This document shows positions 1 to 5,895 of a DNA stretch of 57,492 nt, one piece after another (the stretch's first letter is position 1; each line of letters begins with the position of its first letter). The stretch spans positions 1-57,492 of the forward strand of contig CANQKH010000008.1 of assembly GCA_947624415.1 (NCBI GenBank), read 5' to 3'. This DNA comes from an uncultured Clostridia bacterium. GTDB taxonomy: Bacteria > Bacillota > Clostridia > Christensenellales > UBA1242. A program made the position numbers and the translations under genes. Under the pieces are notes generated by a model. It was not told the DNA's origin and did no database searches. It saw only the letters and a list, made by a program, of their open reading frames with translations.

Positions 1-116
1 TTTTTCCAAGTCGTGTTTACAAACTTGTCATTTCCACAAAAGTCTTTAACTTTGATTTGTATGCCGTATGTTATATGTCCATCGCGCTTTGCGACTCTTT
101 TTTCATATGTTGCCAT
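1..116 (-). CDS. int: Tyrosine recombinase (integrase), N-terminal fragment cut by window edge
   Basis: Only the first 38 codons are visible. The peptide begins MATYEKRVAKRDGHITYGIQ and continues IKVKDF, a beta-rich stretch like the N-terminal arm-DNA-binding domain of phage and ICE tyrosine integrases. The start is set by AAAGGAG eight bases upstream. It overlaps the stop of the preceding gene by 14 bases, so the two are translated together. It is the last visible gene of a leftward operon headed by an excisionase-like gene, the usual xis-int order of site-specific integrating elements. A tRNA-Arg 3' fragment at the other end of the element supports an integrase here. The catalytic R-H-R-Y domain lies outside the window, so the family is inferred from a short N-terminus plus context. 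Confidence 0.6.
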   Translation of the reverse strand, partial: MATYEKRVAKRDGHITYGIQIKVKDFCGNDKFVNTTWK

Positions 117-540
117 TTATACAACTCCTTTTTTCATTTTCAATGCGTATTTTTCTATAAAATTCGTCATTTTGTTTTTCTTGTTCATTGTAAAAGGCAG
201 TCGCATTAAAACCAATGCTTTTCCTACCTATCTTTGTAAAACTGAAAGCAGCATCTTCAAACCGTATCAGTTTATAATAACCTTGCCCCAATCTGTCGTT
301 TACATATCTTACAAATCTTTTTAATACCCAAACTCCTATATGTTCACGACTTATATTTCTTGGGACGAATATGCGCTTTTTGAACAGTTCTACATTTCCT
401 GTTATCGTATTTCTAAATTGCACCAACATATAGAAAATCGGTGGCGAGCCAACCGCTTCCATAATGTCGTTTGTGTATGGTTTAATATACAACCTTATAT
501 TGTCAATTTTATCAATGTCAAAATTTTTTATTTTTTTCAT
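103..540 (-). CDS. Hypothetical protein of the integrative element
   Basis: This encodes a 145-residue basic soluble protein with no signal peptide or membrane segment. I do not recognise the family. It is rich in aromatic and Arg/Lys residues and has no Cys pair suggesting a metal site. AAAGGAG nine bases before the ATG sets the start. It lies 14 bases after the excisionase-like gene and overlaps the integrase start by 14 bases, so it belongs to the xis-int transcript. By position it may be a recombination accessory factor or part of the replication/transfer machinery, but nothing in the sequence proves this. It could also be cargo. Confidence 0.6.
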   Translation of the reverse strand: MKKIKNFDIDKIDNIRLYIKPYTNDIMEAVGSPPIFYMLVQFRNTITGNVELFKKRIFVPRNISREHIGVWVLKRFVRYVNDRLGQGYYKLIRFEDAAFSFTKIGRKSIGFNATAFYNEQEKQNDEFYRKIRIENEKRSCINGNI

Positions 541-554
541 AATTTTTAACTCCT

Positions 555-737
555 TTATAATTTTATTTGCAAAAAATCTTCAAGGCTTTTCATATTGATT
601 AAAACCTTGTTTCCTGTGTTCAAAACTTTAATTTTGCCAGACTTTGCTAAGCAACGTAGATAGTAAGCAGTTATTGCGCTGTTCCTATCACTTTTCTTTA
701 TAATTTCCAAAGCCTGCGATAAAGTCCTATAACCCAT
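555..737 (-). CDS. xis: Excisionase-like small HTH DNA-binding protein
   Basis: This 60-residue protein has the layout of MerR/excisionase-type helix-turn-helix proteins found beside Firmicute integrases. An N-terminal helix (GYRTLSQALEIIKKSDR) is followed by a recognition-type segment (ITAYYLRCLAKSGKIK) and a beta wing (VLNTGNKVLINMKSLEDFL). The frame extends 13 codons further upstream, but AAAGGAG lies 10 bases before the inner ATG at 737, so I take that start. Excisionases bend att DNA and steer the integrase toward excision. It is the first gene of the xis-unknown-int operon and has a leader of about 210 nt behind a consensus promoter, which suggests control at the RNA level. A plain transcriptional regulator is the alternative. 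Confidence 0.6.
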   Translation of the reverse strand: MGYRTLSQALEIIKKSDRNSAITAYYLRCLAKSGKIKVLNTGNKVLINMKSLEDFLQIKL

Positions 738-950
738 TTCCCCAATACTCCTTTTAATCGGGACGGCTGAATTCAATTATTAAAAAACTTTTCACTTCAA
801 AATAAAAGCGATTTTGGCTATTTTTTAAAATTTTTTTTCTCGGCTGTCCTTCAGCGTTATAGTAAAACCAAACCTTTGCAGGCTTACGTTTTTAAGTAAA
901 AGTACTATTATGCGTAGATGTGGCTAGCACGCTCTCCACTGATACTTTAC
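738..950 (-). promoter_or_regulatory. Long structured 5' leader of the xis-int operon
   Basis: No gene is seen in this stretch. A consensus promoter ends near 957, so the transcript should carry about 213 nt before the xis ATG. Two local hairpins are visible on the minus strand. The first, CACTG-TAAAGTAT-CAGTG, sits at the very 5' end. The second, GCTG-AAGGA-CAGC, holds a Shine-Dalgarno-like AAGGA in its loop. A third segment, GTG-CTAGC-CAC, could also fold. The leader matches no riboswitch family I know. Its length for a 60-residue protein suggests post-transcriptional control or a small RNA. Confidence 0.45.
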
Positions 951-956
951 AGTGCA

Positions 957-985
957 ATATTATTTTTATTAATTAAAGATGTCAA
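957..985 (-). promoter_or_regulatory. Consensus sigma-A promoter of the xis-int operon
   Basis: On the minus strand, TTGACA (985-980) is followed by a 17-base spacer and TAATAT (962-957). The predicted start is near 950. This is one of the strongest promoters in the window and points toward the xis and integrase genes. Confidence 0.7.
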
Positions 986-1074
986 CACTTTTTGTCAACT
1001 TTACCCACCACATGAATACGACAGGAGCGAAAATTTTTTGTCAAGGTTACATCACATGTAAACTACACAAAAAA

Positions 1075-1098
1075 CAAGCCCGCTTGGAAGCGGACTTT
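1075..1098. terminator. Bidirectional intrinsic terminator
   Basis: CCGC-TTGGAA-GCGG forms the stem, with outer AAG/CTT pairs. T tracts flank it on both sides (ACTTTTTC on the plus strand, GCTTGTTTTTTG on the minus strand). It separates the xis-int leader region from the gene ending at 1202. Confidence 0.6.
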
Positions 1099-1201
1099 TT
1101 CTTTCTATTATAGATTTTACATAAGTTTATGTTTTGCCTGATTTCGATACATTTAACGGCATTTGCAGGCATTTTGAGACTATTATTTATGCTGTATCTT
1201 T

Positions 1202-1576
1202 TTAAGGCTGCTCATTTTCTTTGTTTTTCTTTACTCTTGGCACGCCTTTTGCGATAAAATATAGCAGTGCAGCCACACCTAAAAGCACCATTTGGACTAT
1301 GCCAAGACCTACATAAGTTCCAAAATAAAATTGTATGCCGATAAAAGCAAGGTTGATGATTATTCCATAGATTATCAAATCAGATTTTGCCCGTCTGCCT
1401 GTGCAAGTGAATGCACCAAACAATATAAAACATATAGGGGCTAAAATTTGCACCATTTCCAACTTTAACCCAAAATACGCACCTAGTTTATTTAACCCTA
1501 GGCACACAGCCAACCAATAAGCGCCTGCTATTATTTCAAGCACGCCACCCGCTATTTGTAAACCGTCTTTTTTCAT
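1202..1576 (-). CDS. Small membrane protein (about 4 TM segments), unknown function
   Basis: This 124-residue hydrophobic protein has four likely transmembrane helices, at about residues 5-25, 35-55, 65-85 and 90-110. They are joined by short loops and followed by a basic C-terminal tail (PRVKKNKENEQ). The frame runs nine codons upstream, but AAAGGTGG precedes the ATG at 1576, so that start is used. It lies 13 bases downstream of the Nmad3-like gene and is probably co-transcribed with it. No transport motif is evident. By context it is cargo of the integrative element and could act with the Nmad3-like protein, but that is only adjacency. Confidence 0.6.
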   Translation of the reverse strand: MKKDGLQIAGGVLEIIAGAYWLAVCLGLNKLGAYFGLKLEMVQILAPICFILFGAFTCTGRRAKSDLIIYGIIINLAFIGIQFYFGTYVGLGIVQMVLLGVAALLYFIAKGVPRVKKNKENEQP

Positions 1577-1589
1577 ACACCACCTTTTC

Positions 1590-2447
1590 CTATCTCTTTG
1601 CATATTTTTTAATTAGGTTTTCAGCCCATTTTTGAGCCTTTTTGCTATCTTCTATAACTATCTCTTGATTTCGACTTGGGGCTCTATATTGACCTTGCTC
1701 ATTAAAGCAGTCTTTTTCATTTGCACCTTTTCTTGATGTTTTCAAGCCTGCAAGGGCAGGGACCTTCCAGCACGATTTTGTCCTTATATCGTCCGCAGTC
1801 AAATCTAGTGCTTTGTTATACTTAAACATACCATAGCCTTTGATTGCATTATCAAAAGTGCAAGACTCTTTCGCTATATAAATCGTGTTGTCATCATTTT
1901 CTGCATATTTGTCTTTGTTTTTCCAATGTGGTTGATATCTTAACCAAGGGTATTTCTTTTCATATTCTTTTCTTTGCTTTTCATTAAGTGTTGCAACTTT
2001 CAATATCTCGTCTATTTGCATATAACCAAAAAGCACATTTTTCCCGTCCGTGTGGACTTTGTCGGCTTTGTCCTTATACCAACCATAAAACAAAATCAAA
2101 TCGTCAACTTTGACATTTTGGCTTTCTAAATGTTTTTGAGCGCTCTTTATTTGTCCAAAACTACCTCTAAAATTTTCACTGTCAAAATAGTTGACAAGTT
2201 GCGGATCTAAATGGCAACGACTGTCTTTTGTGATTTCTACTTTTTTGTCATTTATGTAAAAAGTTCCGCCGACTAAAAATTTTAAGTTTTTCAGCAAATT
2301 GCTATTGCCTAGTTTGACCTGACTATACTTTAATTCTTGTTCTTCAACCGCTACAATAGGTATAAAAACTATTTCATCATCCACCATTAAAATAGGCTTT
2401 GAACTAAAACTGCTATCAAGTCCTTTTTTGCTCAAAATAACACTCAT
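1590..2447 (-). CDS. Nmad3-like (nucleotide-modification-associated domain 3) protein
   Basis: This is a 285-residue soluble protein starting MSVILSKKGLDSSFSSKPIL. That opening, with ILS-[KR]-KG-x-DSS and then an IPI strand (IVFIPIVAVEE), matches my memory of the Nmad3 family. Those proteins were predicted from genome context to take part in DNA base modification or its readout in phages and mobile elements. Later conserved-looking blocks are HLDPQL, LFYGWYKD and the Trp-rich WLRYQPHW. The start at 2447 follows GAGGTGT; the longer upstream frame is unlikely. It is divergent from an XRE repressor and lies in an integrative element, so it is probably regulated cargo. The family call is from recall of the N-terminal signature and needs a profile search. 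Confidence 0.6.
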   Translation of the reverse strand: MSVILSKKGLDSSFSSKPILMVDDEIVFIPIVAVEEQELKYSQVKLGNSNLLKNLKFLVGGTFYINDKKVEITKDSRCHLDPQLVNYFDSENFRGSFGQIKSAQKHLESQNVKVDDLILFYGWYKDKADKVHTDGKNVLFGYMQIDEILKVATLNEKQRKEYEKKYPWLRYQPHWKNKDKYAENDDNTIYIAKESCTFDNAIKGYGMFKYNKALDLTADDIRTKSCWKVPALAGLKTSRKGANEKDCFNEQGQYRAPSRNQEIVIEDSKKAQKWAENLIKKYAKR

Positions 2448-2461
2448 ATTACACCTCACAG

Positions 2462-2490
2462 CATAATAATAGCATATTTTGACATAAAAA
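2462..2490 (-). promoter_or_regulatory. Probable promoter of the Nmad3-like gene
   Basis: On the minus strand, TTGTTT, a 17-base spacer and TATTAT lie upstream of the start at 2447. The divergent XRE gene begins about 120 bases away, so its product could act here. I see no convincing palindromic operator. Confidence 0.45.
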
Positions 2491-2609
2491 ACAAACAAAT
2501 GCACTTATAAATGCAAATTTCCTTTCATAGTATGCAATTTTTACAATTACCACCCATAATACAAACGCCGATTTTGACCTATACTTTAATTATAAGTGAG
2601 GTGTGCATA

Positions 2610-2915
2610 ATGGATAAAAAGGACATTATAATCAGGATCGGTCAAATAAGACAAAGGGCAAATCTTTCTGCTCGTGATTTAAGTCTCAAAATTGGCAAAA
2701 ATAGTGCATGCATTTCAAGGTTAGAGTCCAAAGATAGTTTTGAGCCGTCCGTATCTGTTTTGCTTGATATAATCTCCGTTTGTGGTTCAACTGAAAGTGA
2801 GTTTTTCTACTATGATATTCAGCAATATCAAAAAGATAAAGAGATTATTGAGTTGTTAAAGACTGCCAGCCCTATCAAAAAAGACTCTATTATTAACTTG
2901 CTCAAAAACCGATAG
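2610..2915 (+). CDS. XRE/Cro-C1 family HTH transcriptional regulator
   Basis: This 101-residue protein has a classic lambda-repressor-like helix-turn-helix at residues 5-65. Its core runs IRQRANLSARDLSLKIG, then ISRLESK and PSVSVLLDIISVC. A short helical tail follows (KDKEIIELLKTA, IKKDSIINLL), typical of dimerising XRE repressors. GAGGTG sits six bases before the ATG at 2610; the longer upstream frame has no ribosome site. It is divergently transcribed from the Nmad3-like gene and probably controls that promoter and its own, keeping the element or its cargo quiet. Downstream is a 68-base gap before the convergent membrane/SH3 gene. Confidence 0.85.
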   Translation: MDKKDIIIRIGQIRQRANLSARDLSLKIGKNSACISRLESKDSFEPSVSVLLDIISVCGSTESEFFYYDIQQYQKDKEIIELLKTASPIKKDSIINLLKNR

Positions 2916-2983
2916 CATTTTTAAACCTTATTAACTACGATACCCGATCTGCCCACAAAAGCCAAATGATTTTGGCTTATTTT

Positions 2984-3751
2984 TTATGCAGCGACCGAGT
3001 ATTTTTTTCTAATATATCCTACTATACCTGTTTGATAGTCTTGTATCTTTAATTTTTCTTTATTTGCTTCCAAAACAATAACTATATCACCGACTTCTAA
3101 TTGTTGCAAAATTTTTCTCATTTTTACGCCTTTATAAATATAGGTTCGTTTTGTTATAACTCTTAACTCTTGTTCTATTCCTTCTTCCTGCTTGATTTGT
3201 TCAATTTCTTGCATGCTTTCTCTTATATAATATTGATTAGGATTAAAGTTTTGACTATAAAGCGGTGCAAATAAAAATAAAATGATTGTTAAAAGCGTTT
3301 CCAAACCATTTTTTACTAAAAATACAACAATATTGCGGATGATATGTCTTCGCTTTCTAGTTGTAAAATTAGTGTAGTTAATTTCTTTTGGCAGATCTAA
3401 AAGCCCTTCCGATAAGCCTTCTTTTGAATTTGGCAGTGTTTTTAAGTTGTTGTCTTTTAATATTGCATTTAAGTTTTCACTAGCCATCTTAATTGTGTCT
3501 AAATCTAGACTTTGAATTACTTGTTCTATTGCCGTGCTAATATTTCCAAAATTGTTTGGTATATTGCTCATTATTTGATTTATGGCTCGATATGTGGGCT
3601 GTAAATTTTCTGTAAGTTTTGCAACTGTTTCAAAGATAGGCTGCATTGTTTTAGTTATTTCTACTTGTTGTTTTCTAAAATTTTCTACAAGTTTACTTAT
3701 TGATTGCATTATATCATTTAAGCCACTCATCATATTATTGTCTTTTGTCAT
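2984..3751 (-). CDS. Coiled-coil / transmembrane / SH3-like protein, unknown function
   Basis: This is a 255-residue protein in three parts. Residues 1-125 are helical and heptad-rich with many Gln, Asn and Ile. A strongly basic TRKRRH motif at 131-136 precedes one long hydrophobic segment (about 138-166). The C-terminal 60 residues resemble a bacterial SH3 domain: paired strands around LEVGDIVIVLEA, KLKIQDYQT and GIVGYIRKKY. The topology could put the SH3-like domain outside, where such domains often bind cell wall, or inside, depending on orientation. AAGGAGA lies six bases before the ATG. I do not recognise the family. As cargo of an integrative element it could be an exclusion, envelope or defence protein; this is inference only. 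Confidence 0.6.
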   Translation of the reverse strand: MTKDNNMMSGLNDIMQSISKLVENFRKQQVEITKTMQPIFETVAKLTENLQPTYRAINQIMSNIPNNFGNISTAIEQVIQSLDLDTIKMASENLNAILKDNNLKTLPNSKEGLSEGLLDLPKEINYTNFTTRKRRHIIRNIVVFLVKNGLETLLTIILFLFAPLYSQNFNPNQYYIRESMQEIEQIKQEEGIEQELRVITKRTYIYKGVKMRKILQQLEVGDIVIVLEANKEKLKIQDYQTGIVGYIRKKYSVAA

Positions 3752-3770
3752 TGTAAGTCTCCTTGCACCT

Positions 3771-3779
3771 ATTATAGCA
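3771..3779 (-). promoter_or_regulatory. Extended -10 promoter of the membrane/SH3 gene
   Basis: The minus strand reads TGC-TATAAT. No good -35 is present, so this is an extended -10 promoter. The predicted start is near 3764, on the edge of the Shine-Dalgarno (3758-3764), so the mRNA would have almost no leader. Confidence 0.45.
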
Positions 3780-3888
3780 CACTTGCGCTTATGTTTATAT
3801 AAAAATTTAAAGTTTGGGGCGATTTTTTCGACTACTAATGTCCTGTAGCGTTATCTCCACTGCAAATGGCTCTATTTCTGTCGTTATA

Positions 3889-3919
3889 AACATTTAATAT
3901 ATTCCTTATATTAAATGTT
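3889..3919. repeat. 13-bp perfect inverted repeat with 5-base loop
   Basis: AACATTTAATATA and its exact complement flank a 5-base centre (TTCCT on plus, AGGAA on minus). It lies 12 bases beyond the rep stop codon. There is no T tract next to it, so a terminator role is doubtful. A replication-origin hairpin or a protein-binding site is possible in an element with a HUH replicase. Confidence 0.55.
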
Positions 3920-3930
3920 CAATGCGGTTT

Positions 3931-4794
3931 TTATATAGGCTTTCGCTTGCCAAGTGTGGTCGTTTCCTTTTCCTTCTTATAATAGCGCTTGCAATAATAT
4001 AGGTTATTGCCATTTGTAGTTTTCATAGGGTTGATATATACACTTTCTTTTTCAAGCACATATTTATTTTCATCAAGATATTTCTTTATATTTTCGTATG
4101 TGTCAGTGCGTATCACGGGCTTTTTAATCCCTTTTGAGTGTCTATAAAGTTTTGAATTTGCAGGCAGTTCCATTTGCAACAATGCTTTTTCGTGCAAATG
4201 ACTATTATTGTCATTGACTTCTTTTGATAGGTGCGGGGTTAGATAATAATAGTATCCAAAGTTTGTTGGCGCACCCACACTCACATCGCCCTTTTTCCAC
4301 GCTTTTAATATGGTTTCCACAGGCACAAAGACCTTTCTTGTGGACTCATTAAAAAACAAAATTGCGTGTATGTGATAGCCTTGCAAGTCCCTGTAAAATT
4401 CATAAACATTTATAAACTCAATGGTTCCAAACTCAACTACTTTTCTACGCAGACGCTTCATAAAAGCGTTAAAATCGTCGTCGATTTGCTCTGTGTCAAG
4501 TGTTTTATGCTTGTATGTCAATGTCAAAAGTAAAATCTTGTCGAGATTTATTGAATTTTCTTTAATCAAATCTTGCAGTTGCAAATTGCTTTGAATAAGT
4601 TGTTTTAAGTTCTCACCACGCTTAAGCGATTTCTTTTCATCTACAATTTCACCTGTGCTTAATATTGCGTGTTTGCCATTTCTTAATCTTTTAATAGTTT
4701 GTTTTCTATTGCAAGTGTTGATATTAGATATCATTATCTCTTCTTTTACGACTTTAACCTTTACCATGTCGCAAGGTTTAATAATTGTTTCCAT
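3931..4794 (-). CDS. rep: HUH-type rolling-circle replication initiator (Rep-like)
   Basis: This 287-residue protein has the ordered motifs of rolling-circle initiators. Motif I is the strand ILLLTLTYKH (about 87-96). Motif II is GYHIHAILFF with a metal-binding H-I-H (141-143). Motif III is a Tyr-rich helix (about 180-191) that should hold the nicking Tyr and a Lys. Such proteins nick one strand at the origin and stay covalently bound to the 5' end. AAAGGAG precedes the ATG at 4794. It is the last gene before the tRNA-Arg scar. Many small integrative or mobilisable elements carry such a gene so they can replicate once excised. The motif III assignment is less certain than motif II. Confidence 0.75.
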   Translation of the reverse strand: METIIKPCDMVKVKVVKEEIMISNINTCNRKQTIKRLRNGKHAILSTGEIVDEKKSLKRGENLKQLIQSNLQLQDLIKENSINLDKILLLTLTYKHKTLDTEQIDDDFNAFMKRLRRKVVEFGTIEFINVYEFYRDLQGYHIHAILFFNESTRKVFVPVETILKAWKKGDVSVGAPTNFGYYYYLTPHLSKEVNDNNSHLHEKALLQMELPANSKLYRHSKGIKKPVIRTDTYENIKKYLDENKYVLEKESVYINPMKTTNGNNLYYCKRYYKKEKETTTLGKRKPI

Positions 4795-5030
4795 TTTATA
4801 TCTCCTTTAATTTAACAGCCCCACAGTTCTGTTTTTTATATAAATTAAAGGTCAAAAATGGTCATTTCCATTTTTTATAATAGTCCATACCAAAAAGCCA
4901 TACGCATAGAACAAAAAATATTAAAAAGTTTTGATAAATCGCAACATTTCAAAAAATGCTTGCAAAATCTATTGAAAATATTTTATAATATTATTGATTT
5001 GAAAAGGTGCTAAGTGTTTCAAACGGGTTT
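4795..5030. other. Noncoding right end of the integrative element, possible origin region
   Basis: No gene is seen between rep and the attachment site. A perfect hairpin, AAAAATGG-TCATTT-CCATTTTT (4854-4875), lies about 60 bases upstream of the rep start. It could be an operator, part of the replication origin or a leader structure. The rest is very AT-rich. I find no clear promoter for rep. Confidence 0.35.
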
Positions 5031-5038
5031 GCGTGCCC

Positions 5039-5083
5039 CTACGGAACTGAAGGTTGGGGGTTCGATCCCCTCTGGGCGCACCA
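5039..5083 (+). repeat. Duplicated 3' half of tRNA-Arg(ACG): attachment-site scar
   Basis: The stretch starts with the anticodon loop CTACGGA (anticodon ACG, 5039-5045). It continues with the 3' anticodon stem, a T arm of GGGGG-TTCGATC-CCCTC, the acceptor strand TGGGCGC (5073-5079), A73 and an encoded CCA (5081-5083). The 5' half is absent: upstream bases give neither a GCGCCCA acceptor strand nor a matching anticodon stem. This is the standard signature left by integrases that recombine inside a tRNA anticodon loop. The intact tRNA should lie left of position 1, beyond the integrase. Confidence 0.8.
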
Positions 5084-5087
5084 AAGG

Positions 5088-5113
5088 CAACGATTTAATT
5101 CGTTGTTTTTTTT
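5088..5113 (+). terminator. tRNA-Arg terminator, now separated from its gene
   Basis: CAACGA (5088-5093), a 6-base loop and TCGTTG (5100-5105) precede an 8-base T run. It directly follows the tRNA 3' fragment and was presumably the chromosomal tRNA-Arg terminator before insertion. From here to about 5375 I see no gene. Confidence 0.75.
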
Positions 5114-5375
5114 GTATGATAAACCAAGTTTAGCTCCTTAAAAATTATTCTTAAAGTTGAATAAGTTTTTATTGAATATCAAAACAAATTGTTTACAAAC
5201 TCGACAAATAATCCTGCCTTAATAATATATAACAAATTTACTTTCACTATTAAAGTTTTAACTTAACTCCCCTTTTATCAATATTTTAGAAATCCATCAA
5301 AAAACTTTTCCACCCTTCAATTTAATAATAATTACAACAAATATAAACTTTATTTTTAAAATTTTTGTAAATTAG

Positions 5376-5404
5376 TTGACATATATTGCATAATATGATA
5401 TTAT
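5376..5404 (+). promoter_or_regulatory. Consensus promoter of the marR-ABC exporter operon
   Basis: TTGACA (5376-5381), a 17-base spacer and TATTAT (5399-5404). The start is predicted near 5411, inside the palindrome that follows. Confidence 0.75.
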
Positions 5405-5410
5405 TTGAAA

Positions 5411-5426
5411 AGTTCAATTTTGAACT
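5411..5426. promoter_or_regulatory. Probable MarR operator (7-2-7 palindrome)
   Basis: AGTTCAA-TT-TTGAACT is a perfect inverted repeat covering the predicted start point and lying 21 bases upstream of the MarR start codon. Size and place fit an autoregulatory MarR site. Confidence 0.65.
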
Positions 5427-5446
5427 ATTTTTTTTTGGAGTAAAAA

Positions 5447-5884
5447 ATGAAAAACAAAAACGAACTTTTAGAATTTGCACGCACGACATTTTGCTTGAAA
5501 CATAAAATTCATGAAAAAATAGCAAAAGAATATTCCATTGCCCCTATTGAGGTGGATATGCTTACATTTATTTATGTATATGGCGACAGTGCAACCGCTA
5601 CTAACATCGAAAAAGAGCGTAAAATTAAAAAAAATACCATTTCAATTCATGTGGAAAATCTCGTTCAAAAAAACCTGCTAATTAGACATGATGGTCAAGG
5701 CGACAGAAGAAAGGTTGAATTATCACTTACAGAAAAGGGTAAAATAATCGCAGAAAACTGTTTGAGTGAATATAAAGAGTTAGGAAATCAACTAAAAATT
5801 GGTCTTACTAAAGAGCAAATTGACACTCTTAATAATTGTTTTGAAGTTATAAACAAAAATGCTTTAAAATTACTAGATAAATAA
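5447..5884 (+). CDS. MarR-family transcriptional regulator
   Basis: This 145-residue protein has the MarR winged-helix plan. A dimerising N-terminal helix is followed by a core (residues 50-105) with a recognition segment IKKNTISIHVENLVQKNLL and the wing signature GQGDRRKVELSLTEKG. C-terminal dimer helices complete it. MarR proteins usually repress neighbouring efflux genes and release DNA on binding small lipophilic or phenolic ligands. GGAG precedes the ATG by six bases. The gene is 11 bases upstream of the first exporter half and shares its promoter. The palindrome at 5411-5426 over the predicted start point suggests direct autorepression of the whole operon. Confidence 0.9.
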   Translation: MKNKNELLEFARTTFCLKHKIHEKIAKEYSIAPIEVDMLTFIYVYGDSATATNIEKERKIKKNTISIHVENLVQKNLLIRHDGQGDRRKVELSLTEKGKIIAENCLSEYKELGNQLKIGLTKEQIDTLNNCFEVINKNALKLLDK

Positions 5885-5895
5885 CTGGAGGAATT

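Noticed and set aside
2448-2609. XRE operator between the Nmad3-like and XRE genes
   Set aside because: No clear symmetric site stands out from the AT-rich sequence.
5031-5083. A complete tRNA-Arg gene at the attachment site
   Set aside because: Only the anticodon loop onward is present; the upstream bases do not give an acceptor 5' strand, D arm or matching anticodon stem.
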